From assembly GCF_031085375.1 (NCBI RefSeq), contig NZ_JAVCWF010000001.1, positions 868,001 through 932,000 on the forward strand: 64,000 bases of DNA, in the 5' to 3' direction. The notes beneath the pieces are model-generated. The model saw nothing but the letters and a program-made list of their open reading frames with translations, had not been told where the DNA came from and did not search any database. The translations under genes were made by a program, and so were the position numbers. Below, piece after piece: positions 16,976 through 26,266 of the stretch (positions within the stretch are counted from its first letter, which is position 1; every line of letters begins with the position of its first letter). The DNA is from Lactiplantibacillus brownii. Its GTDB lineage: Bacteria; Bacillota; Bacilli; Lactobacillales; Lactobacillaceae.

Positions 16976-17839
16976 ATGATGTTATTAACAACGAAAGAAC
17001 TCACGAAAACTTATGGCAGTCACGTGGCTGTGAACGGATTGACTCTCGAAATCGAGCGTGGTAGTTTTACTGCCATCCTTGGCCCGAATGGCGCTGGCAA
17101 ATCGACCACGATGGGCATGCTGACGGGCAATTTGATCCCAACTTCCGGCACGATTACTTATGCATCAGGAACAAAAGTTGGTATCGTCTTTCAAGCGAGC
17201 GTGCTCGATGCAAACTTGTCTGTCCGCGAAAATTTGACCATCCGTGCCAAACAATATAAGCATGTTGAGCCAGGAAAAATTGAGCAGCTGATCGAACAAC
17301 TCGGCTTGACTGCGTTCAGTAAGCAGCGCTATCACACCTTATCTGGAGGTCAGAAACGTCGGGTGGACATCGCTCGTGCTTTGCTCAACCAGCCAGACAT
17401 CTTGTATCTCGACGAGCCGACTACTGGGTTGGATATTCAGACGCGTAATGCAATATGGGCGCTGCTGCGCGATTTGCAGGCGCAACATCAGCTGACAATC
17501 GTACTGACGACTCACTACTTAGATGAAGCAGATTCTGCCGACAGTGTGTTTGTTGTTGATCACGGTCGTGTGATTGCGCATGGTAATGCCGCTTCAATTA
17601 AAGCGGCATACGCACCAGACCAGTTGCGGATTACGCCGAAAGATACTGAACAGCTGTATTCCCGACTGCACCGAGGGACCTTTAAAGTCGAAAACGGCGA
17701 CTTCACTTTCAAATTAAAAACGGCCCAAGAAGCTCTGAAGATACTGACAGAAAATCAAGCGTTGGTCCAGAATTTCCAGTTCCATCCAGGAACTATGGAC
17801 GATGCCTTTATCGCTTTGACCGGCAAGGAGGTTCGCTAA
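16976..17839 (+). CDS. ABC transporter ATP-binding protein
   Basis: The 287-residue ATPase shows Walker A GPNGAGKS at about 38-45, Q-loop region VFQASVLDANLSV, signature LSGGQKRR, Walker B ILYLDEPTTGLD and the H-loop TTHYLDEAD. This is the DrrA/CcmA type of exporter ATPase that handles drugs, bacteriocins or lipids. It opens a four-gene operon with a permease, a LytTR regulator and a DUF3021 membrane protein. The ATG lies just after GAGGAGCGG; a second ATG follows directly. Codons in this operon use more G and C in third positions than the neighbours, suggesting separate acquisition. Confidence 0.92.
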   Translation: MMLLTTKELTKTYGSHVAVNGLTLEIERGSFTAILGPNGAGKSTTMGMLTGNLIPTSGTITYASGTKVGIVFQASVLDANLSVRENLTIRAKQYKHVEPGKIEQLIEQLGLTAFSKQRYHTLSGGQKRRVDIARALLNQPDILYLDEPTTGLDIQTRNAIWALLRDLQAQHQLTIVLTTHYLDEADSADSVFVVDHGRVIAHGNAASIKAAYAPDQLRITPKDTEQLYSRLHRGTFKVENGDFTFKLKTAQEALKILTENQALVQNFQFHPGTMDDAFIALTGKEVR

Positions 17840-18708
17840 TGCTAGCTTTGATTCGACGCGATTTACTGTTATATTTCCGCAACCCTTCTGGTGTGATTTT
17901 CTCGCTGATGGGGGCGATGATTTCATTTGTTTTGTACTTAGTATTCTTAAAGAATAGTATTCAGGCCGACTGGAAGTCCCTGCCTGGCAGCAACCTTTTA
18001 CTTGATCAATGGTTGATTGGTGGAACGCTGGCGATTACTGGAATCACAACGACGCTAGCTGGGTTGACTCAGGTCGTCGCCGATCGTGAATCACAAGTGC
18101 GCCAAGACCTGTTACAGACGGATATTGGCAACGTCAAACTCACTATAAGCTATTTGGCCGGTGCTAGTTTGATTGGCTTATTGATGCAAGTCATCATGTT
18201 TGCAATCATGATCGGTTACTTCCATGTACAAGACGGCTTGACCGTCACTGGCGCACAGGTTGGTTTGCTGATGGCATTGATGTTACTCAATGCGGCGTTG
18301 TCCACAGCCATCAACGCCATTGTGATTAACTTCGTCAAACACATGAGTAGTTTGAGTAGCCTGTCTACTGTTGTCGGTACTGGTGCGGGCTTCTTGGTCG
18401 GTGGTCTGATTCCAATCGGTACCCTGCCTGACTTTGCGCAAAAGTTAATCAAGATTACTCCCGGTGGCTACATTGCTTCCTTGAATCGGCAAGTGCTGAT
18501 GAACGACAAGTTAGCTGACACCTTTAATGGTCATCTGGCCATGCAGCACCATTTCGAAAAGTTGCTTGGCGTCCGCATCGACTGGGATGGCTTGTTGACA
18601 CGTCAAGAAACTTTGAATATAGTGATTGTAGCCTTAGTCGTTGCAACCCTGCTGGCCGTAGCGCCACAGTTGATTGCTGGACGACAACGCCGCAAGTTGA
18701 CGGCATAG
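17839..18708 (+). CDS. ABC-2 type permease
   Basis: A 289-residue ABC-2 permease. After a cytoplasmic start (LIRRDLLLYFRNPSGVIFSLMGAMISFVLYL) come about six membrane segments, including a conserved GGLIPIGTLPDFAQKLIKITPG loop typical of the DrrB/YhgE-like group. Its ATG overlaps the ATPase stop (TAATG), so the two form one transporter. With the LytTR protein downstream it resembles exporters in which the transporter and a LytTR regulator work as a stress or bacteriocin response unit. Substrate unknown. Confidence 0.9.
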   Translation: MLALIRRDLLLYFRNPSGVIFSLMGAMISFVLYLVFLKNSIQADWKSLPGSNLLLDQWLIGGTLAITGITTTLAGLTQVVADRESQVRQDLLQTDIGNVKLTISYLAGASLIGLLMQVIMFAIMIGYFHVQDGLTVTGAQVGLLMALMLLNAALSTAINAIVINFVKHMSSLSSLSTVVGTGAGFLVGGLIPIGTLPDFAQKLIKITPGGYIASLNRQVLMNDKLADTFNGHLAMQHHFEKLLGVRIDWDGLLTRQETLNIVIVALVVATLLAVAPQLIAGRQRRKLTA

Positions 18709-18726
18709 GCACGAAAGGGGCCAGTC

Positions 18727-19185
18727 ATGGTTTATAGTCGTTTTGAAGAAAATCCACACATTGCTACAGATGATCCGATCGTGATTGTACAGGCTGCTGC
18801 GCAAGACTCGCAGATTCAGGCGCTGATGAGCTATATCAATCGCTATCAGGCGGCCAATCCCACAATCTTACCAGTAAAAAGTGAAGACAGAATCCTGATG
18901 ATTCGACCGGGTGAAATCATTTTGGCGGATCTAGTCAACGGACAGTTGCTACTGACGACAATCAACGAAATTGTTGTGACCAATGAGGCACTTAGCCATT
19001 TTCTGGGACGTTTAGCTAAGCCGAGTTTTGTTCAGGTCTCTAAGCATGCGGCCTTGAATCTTGACCACTTACTTTCGTTGTCGGATAGTTTTTCTGGTAG
19101 TATGTCGGCACGACTGACTAACCGTACAAAGACAGAGGTCAGCCGAAAATATGTCAAAGAACTGCTGCAACGATTGGAGGTGTAG
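18727..19185 (+). CDS. LytTR-domain transcriptional regulator
   Basis: A 152-residue protein without a receiver domain. The C-terminal hundred residues are a LytTR DNA-binding domain: DRILMIRPGEIILADLVNGQLLLTT, SHFLGRLAKPSFVQVSKHAALNLDHL, and the closing GSMSARLTNRTKTEVSRKYVKELLQRL. Stand-alone LytTR proteins paired with a DUF3021 membrane protein are common in lactobacilli, where the membrane partner usually restrains the regulator. It lies 18 bases after the permease with GAAAGGGG as its ribosome binding site and is followed two bases later by the DUF3021 gene. It probably autoregulates this operon. Confidence 0.88.
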   Translation: MVYSRFEENPHIATDDPIVIVQAAAQDSQIQALMSYINRYQAANPTILPVKSEDRILMIRPGEIILADLVNGQLLLTTINEIVVTNEALSHFLGRLAKPSFVQVSKHAALNLDHLLSLSDSFSGSMSARLTNRTKTEVSRKYVKELLQRLEV

Positions 19186-19187
19186 CC

Positions 19188-19586
19188 ATGTTGAAGAAAA
19201 TCGTGCATAATGCCATGAGTGGCATCGGTTTTGGCTCGTTTGCCTATATGTTGATTATGTTGTTTAAGGTCCAACCAATCATGCCGACGACTGCGAACAT
19301 CCTCAGTATATTGGTGATGAGTGTCGGGATTGGGATGGTATCGCTGATTTTTCAAAGTGATGCGCTGCCATGGTTGACTGAGTTGGGAATCCATTTTGTC
19401 GGGACGTTTTTCCTAGTTGCTGCTATGATGGGCTTCAATCATTGGCCAATCGTGCCATCGTTTTGGGTGACCTTTGTTGCCTTGTATGTCATCTGCTGGA
19501 TAATCATTCGTGTGCAACGTTACTTGCAAGTCGAGCGGATTAACAGTGCAATTGCTAAGCGCCGACAGAAGCGAGCAGATGAATAA
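19188..19586 (+). CDS. DUF3021 membrane protein, likely LytTR partner
   Basis: A 132-residue membrane protein with four hydrophobic helices (GFGSFAYMLIMLF, ILSILVMSVGIGMVSLIF, HFVGTFFLVAAMMGF, FVALYVICWIIIRV) and a basic tail, the signature of DUF3021. In known pairs this protein binds and inhibits a LytTR regulator. Its position as last gene in the operon, two bases after the LytTR gene, supports that role. A strong terminator follows. Confidence 0.85.
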   Translation: MLKKIVHNAMSGIGFGSFAYMLIMLFKVQPIMPTTANILSILVMSVGIGMVSLIFQSDALPWLTELGIHFVGTFFLVAAMMGFNHWPIVPSFWVTFVALYVICWIIIRVQRYLQVERINSAIAKRRQKRADE

Positions 19587-19631
19587 TTAATAGAAATGAC
19601 TTCGCTACCAAATTAAGCTTAGCCATAACAA

Positions 19632-19669
19632 AACCCCCGATATTGGATTGTTGTCCAACATCGGGGGTT
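19632..19669. terminator. Terminator of the ABC/LytTR operon
   Basis: AACCCCCGATATTGGA pairs with TCCAACATCGGGGGTT, a GC-rich stem with short T-tract; it also faces the convergent HxlR gene. Confidence 0.85.
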
Positions 19670-19703
19670 CATTTTAGCTTAGATTATTGAATTTGGTTAT
19701 TTT

Positions 19704-20066
19704 TTAGAGATCATCGCGATGCAGTAACTTAATTGCTTCACCATTTTCGCGACGCAAGTCAATATTTTCTTCACCCCAAACGCAGAGTTGATGTAACACA
19801 CCTGATAAGCTGTGACCATAATCAGTCAGCCGATAGTCAACGCGTGGTGGGACTTCCTGATACACTTGTCGTTGAACAATGTTCGCTGCTTCGAGTTCAC
19901 GTAATTGTTGGACCAACATTTTTTGAGAAATCTGTGGAATGGCCCGTTCAAGTTCACTAGTCCGCATCGGTTTTAGGCGTAAATGACACAGAATAATGGA
20001 TTTCCATTTACCACCGATGACTTCCATGGTGGCTTCCACGCCGATTTGATAAGTTTTTTCAGGCAT
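19704..20066 (-). CDS. HxlR-family regulator
   Basis: A 120-residue winged-helix protein with the HxlR core: VIGGKWKSIILCHLRLKPMRTSELERAIPQISQKMLVQQLRELEAANIVQRQVY, then PPRVDYRLTDYG. Most members are repressors of an adjacent oxidoreductase or exporter. It starts with ATG after AAGGAGGCC. Here it is divergent to an MFS exporter, whose promoter lies in the shared 127-base spacer, so it is likely the exporter's repressor. Confidence 0.9.
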   Translation of the reverse strand: MPEKTYQIGVEATMEVIGGKWKSIILCHLRLKPMRTSELERAIPQISQKMLVQQLRELEAANIVQRQVYQEVPPRVDYRLTDYGHSLSGVLHQLCVWGEENIDLRRENGEAIKLLHRDDL

Positions 20067-20125
20067 AAAATGGCCTCCTTATTGATACTTACTTTTTGGT
20101 GGGTATACCACTTTAAAGTCGGTAC

Positions 20126-20176
20126 TTGTTCTTAAGTTACTTGCTAGTATAATCATTATTTATCACGTTAGCAAGT
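20126..20176 (+). promoter_or_regulatory. MFS promoter with candidate HxlR operator
   Basis: TTGTTC and TATAAT, 16 bases apart, form the promoter. ACTTGCTA inside the spacer and its complement TAGCAAGT 22 bases further on flank the -10 region. This is a plausible operator for the divergent HxlR protein. Confidence 0.55.
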
Positions 20177-20193
20177 ATAGGAGGAATTTTAAA

Positions 20194-21399
20194 ATGAGTA
20201 AAAAAGTTAATCCAACCTGGACACTGTTAGCGCTCGCCATTAGCGCGTTTGCGATTGGGTCCACAGAATTTATTAGTGTTGGGCTGATGCCAATGTTGGT
20301 CAGTAGTTTTCATATTAATTTAGCCCAAGCGGGGTTGACGGTTTCCGTCTATGCACTTGGAATTATGGTTGGCGCGCCGGTCATGACGTTACTGACGGGT
20401 CGCCTGAATCGGCATCGACTGATGATGTTAATCATGGGACTATTTATTGCGGGCAACTTATTAGCCGCGTTGGCGCCAACCTTTAACGTCTTGTTGCTCG
20501 GTCGGATCGTGGCCGCCTTAGCACATGGAATTTTCATGACGGTCGCATCAGTCATTGCGGCGGACGTTGTGGCACCAGAAAAGCGGGCCTCCGCGATTGC
20601 GGTGATGTTCACCGGGTTAACCGTGGCAACGGTCACTGGGGTGCCGTTGGGGACGATGATCGGTCAGCTGGGTGGTTGGCGCTGGTCATTTATCTTCATT
20701 AGCGGTATTGGTGTTGTAGGACTATTAGCAGATTATTGGTTGATTCCACGTCATTTGCCATTACCGGTCAAAGCCACTGCACGTGGGATTCTGCGCGTTT
20801 TGACTAATCCGCAACTGCTGTTAGCTTTATTAGTCACAGCTTTAGGTTACGGTGGGACTTTTGTCGCCTACACGTATTTATCACCACTATTGGAACAATC
20901 GATGGGGTGGTCAGCTAGTGCAGTCGTTGTCATTTTAGTTGTTTACGGCTTGATGGTGGCCTTAGGCAATACCCTTGGCGGTCGCTGGGCAAATAAACGT
21001 CCGTTAGTGGCACTATTTAAAATGTTCGTCGGTTTGTTGATCACGTTACTAGTTTTAGCATTCACGGCGCACAGTCACTGGCTCGGATTATTCACTGTTT
21101 TGGTCATGGGTATCTTTGCGTTTATGAATGTTCCTGGTCTACAGCTCTATATTGTTCAGTTAGCTGAAGTGCATACGCCACAAGATATTACGATGGCGTC
21201 CGCGTTGAATATTTCTGCGTTTAACGTTGGGATTGCTTTAGGTTCAGGAATTGGCGGTCAAGTGACGACACAATTTGGGTTAGCTTGGACACCGGTCTTT
21301 GGTGCCTTGATGGTTGCCGTTAGCTTGGTATTGTTGGCTGGATTGATTTGGTTGGCGCGACCGGTTGCTGAGGAGACACCTGAGGATTGCGAAAACTAA
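20194..21399 (+). CDS. MFS efflux transporter, DHA1/AraJ type
   Basis: A 401-residue major facilitator with twelve helices. The opening LALAISAFAIGSTEFISVGLMPML and helix-4 region GRIVAALAHGIFMTVASVIAADVV are typical of the AraJ/PbuE/YdhP group of DHA1 exporters (sugars, purines, arabinose analogues or drugs). ATG after AGGAGG. It is divergent to an HxlR repressor that probably controls it. The substrate cannot be read from sequence. Confidence 0.88.
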   Translation: MSKKVNPTWTLLALAISAFAIGSTEFISVGLMPMLVSSFHINLAQAGLTVSVYALGIMVGAPVMTLLTGRLNRHRLMMLIMGLFIAGNLLAALAPTFNVLLLGRIVAALAHGIFMTVASVIAADVVAPEKRASAIAVMFTGLTVATVTGVPLGTMIGQLGGWRWSFIFISGIGVVGLLADYWLIPRHLPLPVKATARGILRVLTNPQLLLALLVTALGYGGTFVAYTYLSPLLEQSMGWSASAVVVILVVYGLMVALGNTLGGRWANKRPLVALFKMFVGLLITLLVLAFTAHSHWLGLFTVLVMGIFAFMNVPGLQLYIVQLAEVHTPQDITMASALNISAFNVGIALGSGIGGQVTTQFGLAWTPVFGALMVAVSLVLLAGLIWLARPVAEETPEDCEN

Positions 21400-21438
21400 G
21401 TTAAATAAGACCGTTTAATCGATGTTCTGAGAGGAAAG

Positions 21439-21473
21439 AAGATTCTGTTGTTAGGACAGGGTCTTCTTTTTTT
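21439..21473 (+). terminator. Terminator of the MFS gene
   Basis: AAGATTCTGT and ACAGGGTCTT form a stem with one wobble, followed by a C and seven T residues. Confidence 0.8.
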
Positions 21474-21646
21474 GTGACTTTTCAGGTTGGTGTGCTTGTC
21501 GAAATACTTAATTGGATGATTTTTAAATAGTTGCCCACTGCAACTGATAACGGTTGCAATTATTACTGTAACCGATAGAATTGGATTAACAAAAACTAAA
21601 ACGAGTAGGGGGCAGAATACTCAAAGTGGGAGAGTGTTCGTCATAA

Positions 21647-22693
21647 ATGAAGAAAAGCTGGTTGATAGCGTTAGCCGGAGCAGTGTTATTAGCAGGTTGT
21701 TCCGCAAACGATGGGAAGTTAGCGCATCAAAAATCAAGTGAGGTAGCAGTCAGCACAAAACAAGCCATAAAATCTACTAAAACAACCAAGGCAAGTAAGC
21801 AAGCTAAATCGGATAAGATAAAGCAATCACTGAATCAGACAGGGAAGACTAAAAAAATCACGACCACTTTATGGAATTCTGCCAAAGAAAAACAACTTTC
21901 AGCGTTTATGAAAACTTGGCAGACTCAGATGGGTCAAACCTATGAAGGAACTTATGACGGCCAAAACCCGGATCATTTGGGGTTTGTTTTCCCTAAAGCA
22001 ATTACGAGTGGTGAATTGAATCATCGTGTCAGTTGGGGGCATCAACCGATTAAGTTGTCATGGTCAACGGACGGTGAAAATGGTCAAGAATTTCAAATTG
22101 TGGCCGTTGCAACGGGTGGTAAGAGTGGCAGTGAATTTCCAACGTCATATTTATTCTGTCTACACGACCAGCGCCCAGTTGTTTTTATGTCACAAACAAC
22201 CAATGGGGATACTTTCTATCTTCAAGATACACAAAATAGTGCGCTTCAGGCCGGATTTACTAAAATCGTGACTGGTATTGAACCAGCCGTGAAGCGTGAT
22301 GCTAGTTTGAATGCGGATGTGAAAACTGCGGTGGCAGCTTCACCACAGCGGATACCGAGTGCCTATGGTGGGGTTTGGTATTACTACTCTAAATATGATG
22401 GCAAAATTAATGACACACAACTTTCAAATGTCAGTAAATTAAAGCTAAGATATGCAGAAAGTACCACACCAAAATGGTTAAATATTAAAGGCATTGATCA
22501 AACTGCTGGTGCTGGTGATAGTGAGTATGTTCGCTATAAATATTATGATGGTCGGCAAATCCCAGTAATGATGATGGCTAGTGGCGCTGGTCCTTGGTTT
22601 GATATCAATGCCTATAAGAGCAGTGCTGTTGCAAAACAGATGGCAGATTATCGGTTTGGTGATGAGAAATCTACACGTGAGGATATGGATTAA
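21647..22693 (+). CDS. DUF4767-domain lipoprotein
   Basis: A 348-residue lipoprotein: signal MKKSWLIALAGAVLLAGC with lipobox LAGC, then a Ser/Thr/Lys-rich linker to about residue 75. The DUF4767 domain follows, beginning TLWNSAKEKQLSAFMKTWQTQMGQTYEGTYDG and continuing LGFVFP. From about 210 a second, aromatic-rich module (GVWYYYSKYDGKI...VRYKYYDGRQIPVMMMASGAGPWFDINAYKS) is found in other lactobacillar lipoproteins. Function unknown, presumably cell-envelope. It stands alone between two unrelated genes. Confidence 0.8.
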   Translation: MKKSWLIALAGAVLLAGCSANDGKLAHQKSSEVAVSTKQAIKSTKTTKASKQAKSDKIKQSLNQTGKTKKITTTLWNSAKEKQLSAFMKTWQTQMGQTYEGTYDGQNPDHLGFVFPKAITSGELNHRVSWGHQPIKLSWSTDGENGQEFQIVAVATGGKSGSEFPTSYLFCLHDQRPVVFMSQTTNGDTFYLQDTQNSALQAGFTKIVTGIEPAVKRDASLNADVKTAVAASPQRIPSAYGGVWYYYSKYDGKINDTQLSNVSKLKLRYAESTTPKWLNIKGIDQTAGAGDSEYVRYKYYDGRQIPVMMMASGAGPWFDINAYKSSAVAKQMADYRFGDEKSTREDMD

Positions 22694-22860
22694 TCACTAT
22701 GAGCAGGCAATTTCATTTTTGAAATTTGGTATGTTTGATTAATGGGACATGATAGTGATAAAAACGGGAAACTTTCAAATCTAAAAGATAGTCAAACCAG
22801 TCCCACCACGGCTTAAAGTGTCGTATAATGAAACTATTCTAACAATTTAGGGGGAAACTC

Positions 22861-25395
22861 ATGAGTGAATCAACGCATCTTTTTCATAAATTTCAACCAA
22901 AGCACTACAATATTTACCTCGATATTAACCGTGCACAAAAGTTAATCACTGGTCAAACAACGATTACCGGTGAAGCTAAAGCTAAGACGATTAGTATCCA
23001 TCAAAAAGGCCTAATCATTACTGAAGTCCAAGCTGACGGCGTAGCGGTGACTTTTAAAGACAATCCGGCTCAAGAAGCTATTGATCTCGATTTAGCCAAA
23101 ACTGGTGAAGTCACCTTAGTCATCAATTATACGGCGCCCTTGACCGATACGATGATGGGGATTTATCCTTCATATTACGAAATTAATGGTGAAAAGAAAC
23201 AAATTATTGGGACACAATTTGAAACAACGGCTGCACGTCAAGCCTTCCCATGTATTGATGAACCAGAAGCCAAAGCAACCTTTGACTTAGCCATCAAATA
23301 CGATGAACACGCGGGTGAAACAACGATCAGCAATATGCCTGAAACGAAAGTCGAAAATGGGGTCCATTATTTTGACACCACGGTTAAAATGTCGACTTAC
23401 TTGATTGCGTTTGCTTTTGGTGAGTTACAAAGCAAGCTCACCACCACTAAGAGTGGCGTCAAGGTTGGGGTGTTTGGTACCAAAGCCCATCAAGCAAATG
23501 AACTTGATTTTGCCTTAGATATTGCCAAACGGTCAATCGAATTCTATGAAGATTTTTATCAAAAGCCATATCCGCTACCACATTCATGGCAATTAGCTCT
23601 ACCAGACTTTTCGGCAGGTGCCATGGAAAACTGGGGCTTAGTCACTTATCGGGAAGCTTACCTCTTACTCGATCCTGATAACACCGCCTTAGATATGAAA
23701 CAACGGGTCGCAACTGTCATTGCGCATGAGCTTGCGCATCAATGGTTCGGTGATTTAGTGACCATGAAATGGTGGGACGATCTCTGGTTAAATGAAAGTT
23801 TTGCCAACATGATGGAATATGTGGCGGTTGACGCTATTGAACCGGATTGGCACATTTGGGAAACGTTCCAGACGTCAGAAGCACCGGCTGCGTTACAACG
23901 GGATGCCACGGACGGTGTGCAATCAGTCCATGTTCAAGTTGAAAATCCAGCTGAAATTGATTCGCTATTCGATAGCGCAATCGTGTACGCTAAAGGGGCA
24001 CGGATGCTAGTAATGGTGCGGGCCTTAATTGGTGATGAAGCGCTACGCAAAGGTTTGAAACAATACTTTGAAACGCATCAATATGGTAACGCTACGGGGG
24101 CGGATCTCTGGCAAGCTTTGGGTGCGGCTTCTGGCATTGACCTGGCAACCATCATGCAGTCATGGCTCGAACAACCTGGCTACCCAGTCGTTACCGCGGC
24201 AGTCGTTGACGGTCAATTGACGTTAGCACAGACCCAATTCTTCATTGGCGACGGCCAAACGGCGGACCGCCAGTGGTCGATTCCACTGAACAGTAACTAC
24301 GATGCGGCACCACAAATTTTGGCTGCACCGCGGGTAACTTTGGGCGACTACGCTGAATTACGGCAGGCGGCGGGCAAACCGTTCCGTATAAATGTCGGTA
24401 ATAATTCTCACTTTATTGTCAAATACGACCAGACCTTATTGGATGATATTTTGAGCGATGCGGAAAGTTTAGATGCGATTTCACAATTACAAACGCTACA
24501 AGACTTGCGGCTCTTAGCTGAAGGTCGACAGATCTCATATGCAGCCGTCGTCCCATTGCTCGGCCGGTTTGCCAACAGCCAGTCAACGGTTGTTAACTTG
24601 GCGCTATACCGCGCAGCCGGTGATTTGAAACGCTTTGTGGATCCCGCTTCACCTGCGGAAAAACAATTGAAAGCCTTATATGATCAATTGAGTCAGGCCG
24701 AAGTGAAGCGCCTCGGTTGGACTGCTACAGTTGGTGAGACCATCGACGACCAACTATCACGTCCAGTTATTTTGAATGTTGCATTATATGCTGAAAATGC
24801 TGGAGCAATCTTGGCCGCTCATGAATTGTTTGAAGGTCATGCCAGTCAATTAGATCAATTGTCGGCAGATGTGCGACTCTTGATTTTACGGAATGAAGTA
24901 CAGCATTTTGGCAACAAAGCGTTATTTGACAAGTTGCTGACCGCTTACCGTCAGTCTTCAGATGCAAGTTACAAAGCAGATATTTGCGCCGCATTGACGA
25001 GTACGACGGATGCAGACTTGATTGCGCGTTTGATCGTTGCATTTGAGGATGCGGATACGGTTAAACCACAAGACTTGCGGGCCTGGTATCGTGGCGTTTT
25101 GAGCAACCATGCTGGTGAACAAGCCGCTTGGGATTGGATTCGCAACGATTGGGCTTGGCTCGAAAAGACGGTCGGTGGTGACATGGAATTCACCACTTAT
25201 ATTACTGTCACTGCTGGTGTTTTCCGGACAGCCGAACGTTTAGCAGAGTTCAAAGCCTTCTTTGAACCAAAATTGAACACCCCAGGCTTAACCCGTGAAA
25301 TCACGATGGATACCAAAGTGATTGAAAGTCGCGTTAGCTTGATTGAAGCCGAACAAGCAGCGGTCAATGACGCAGTTACTAAGGCCATTAACTAA
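22861..25395 (+). CDS. pepN: Aminopeptidase N
   Basis: The 844-residue M1 zinc aminopeptidase cleaves N-terminal residues from peptides in the cytoplasm and is a main peptidase of lactic acid bacteria. Visible landmarks are the substrate-binding GAMENWG at about residue 257, the zinc motif HELAHQWFGD (H289, E290, H293), and NESFAN with the third ligand about 18 residues later. The C-terminal half is the ERAP1-like helical domain. There is no signal peptide. Length matches other lactobacillar PepN. The start follows TTAGGGGGAAACTC, with a TATAAT box about 30 bases upstream. It is monocistronic, ended by a terminator shared with the convergent regulator. Confidence 0.97.
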   Translation: MSESTHLFHKFQPKHYNIYLDINRAQKLITGQTTITGEAKAKTISIHQKGLIITEVQADGVAVTFKDNPAQEAIDLDLAKTGEVTLVINYTAPLTDTMMGIYPSYYEINGEKKQIIGTQFETTAARQAFPCIDEPEAKATFDLAIKYDEHAGETTISNMPETKVENGVHYFDTTVKMSTYLIAFAFGELQSKLTTTKSGVKVGVFGTKAHQANELDFALDIAKRSIEFYEDFYQKPYPLPHSWQLALPDFSAGAMENWGLVTYREAYLLLDPDNTALDMKQRVATVIAHELAHQWFGDLVTMKWWDDLWLNESFANMMEYVAVDAIEPDWHIWETFQTSEAPAALQRDATDGVQSVHVQVENPAEIDSLFDSAIVYAKGARMLVMVRALIGDEALRKGLKQYFETHQYGNATGADLWQALGAASGIDLATIMQSWLEQPGYPVVTAAVVDGQLTLAQTQFFIGDGQTADRQWSIPLNSNYDAAPQILAAPRVTLGDYAELRQAAGKPFRINVGNNSHFIVKYDQTLLDDILSDAESLDAISQLQTLQDLRLLAEGRQISYAAVVPLLGRFANSQSTVVNLALYRAAGDLKRFVDPASPAEKQLKALYDQLSQAEVKRLGWTATVGETIDDQLSRPVILNVALYAENAGAILAAHELFEGHASQLDQLSADVRLLILRNEVQHFGNKALFDKLLTAYRQSSDASYKADICAALTSTTDADLIARLIVAFEDADTVKPQDLRAWYRGVLSNHAGEQAAWDWIRNDWAWLEKTVGGDMEFTTYITVTAGVFRTAERLAEFKAFFEPKLNTPGLTREITMDTKVIESRVSLIEAEQAAVNDAVTKAIN

Positions 25396-25404
25396 AAATT
25401 GTTC

Positions 25405-25449
25405 AAAAAAAGTGTTGAGACACCGATAGCCGATGTTTCAACACTTTTT
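25405..25449. terminator. Bidirectional terminator
   Basis: AAAAAAAGTGTTGA pairs with TCAACACTTTTT; serves pepN and the convergent GntR gene. Confidence 0.85.
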
Positions 25450-25466
25450 GACTGTCCTTAGAACGA

Positions 25467-26201
25467 TTACGGTAAGAATAACACGGGATTGCTGGTTGCC
25501 TGGTCGTAGAAAATAAAATGTTTAGGCTGGTGTCGCGATTTAGTGTATTCAAACATGGTGCCATCTTGTAGGTATGAGTAATTGGTGATTACCGGGACCG
25601 TATTAAATTGTCCCAAGTTTAAATATTTATGATCGTCGGCCGTCGCGAGTGACATCATCAAAATGCGGCGCGTGGTCGCGATTTTTTGTGACAGTTGATG
25701 GATCAAGTAATCGTAAACTGATTCTTGGGCGATCTCCAGAGTCAGTTCAGGCATCACTTTTTTTAAAAAGTAACTTTCTTGTAAGATAAAAGGTTCGCCA
25801 TCCAGAATCCGAATGCGCTTAATGTAGAAAACGGGCGTGCCAACTGGAAAGGAGCTTTCCTTGGCAATTTGCGTATCGACTAACTTTTCATCGAAAAATA
25901 GGACTCGTTTGGTGAATTTGGCTTCCCGATTTTTAGCCAGCCGATTAAAAGACGGTTGACCATTCTTGATAATCTGTTGTTCAAAGTTGCCATTATAGAG
26001 TACGATGACGCCTTTGCCGTGAACACTCTGGACTAAACCCTCGTCTGCCAGCTGTTTGATTGCCCGTCGCACGGTATTACGAGAGCAAGCATATTTTTGG
26101 ATTAAAACTGCTTCAGTCGGGAGGGTGTCTTGATAGGAAAATTTGCCATTGATAATTAATTCTCTTAAATCTAAATAGATTTCTTTATATTTTGCTTTGA
26201 T
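25467..26201 (-). CDS. GntR/TreR-type regulator, apparent ATC start
   Basis: A 244-residue GntR (HutC subgroup) sugar regulator. The helix-turn-helix reads YKEIYLDLRELIINGKF...LPTEAVLIQKYACSRNTVRRAIKQLADEGLVQSVHGKGVIV, followed by a UTRA effector domain (FVKRIRILDGEPFILQESYF-like, YDYLIHQLSQKI, MFEYTKSRH). No ATG, GTG or TTG exists in frame ahead of the HTH. The best fit is ATC nine bases after GGAGGGAG, giving a protein of normal length. An ATG just upstream is in the wrong frame. So either a rare AUC start or a one-base lesion is present. It likely represses the glycosidase and PTS genes; a matching palindrome lies at both gene ends. Confidence 0.8.
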   Translation of the reverse strand: MKAKYKEIYLDLRELIINGKFSYQDTLPTEAVLIQKYACSRNTVRRAIKQLADEGLVQSVHGKGVIVLYNGNFEQQIIKNGQPSFNRLAKNREAKFTKRVLFFDEKLVDTQIAKESSFPVGTPVFYIKRIRILDGEPFILQESYFLKKVMPELTLEIAQESVYDYLIHQLSQKIATTRRILMMSLATADDHKYLNLGQFNTVPVITNYSYLQDGTMFEYTKSRHQPKHFIFYDQATSNPVLFLP

Positions 26202-26254
26202 TGCGAGCCACTCCCTCCATGAACCAATTGTATCGGAGGAGAAAATTTTGTCAA

Positions 26255-26266
26255 TTGTTTAAACAA
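26255..26266. promoter_or_regulatory. GntR-type operator TTGTTTAAACAA
   Basis: Perfect 12-base palindrome between the glycosidase stop codon and the regulator start. A near copy lies in the PTS promoter, which suggests autoregulation. Confidence 0.6.
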
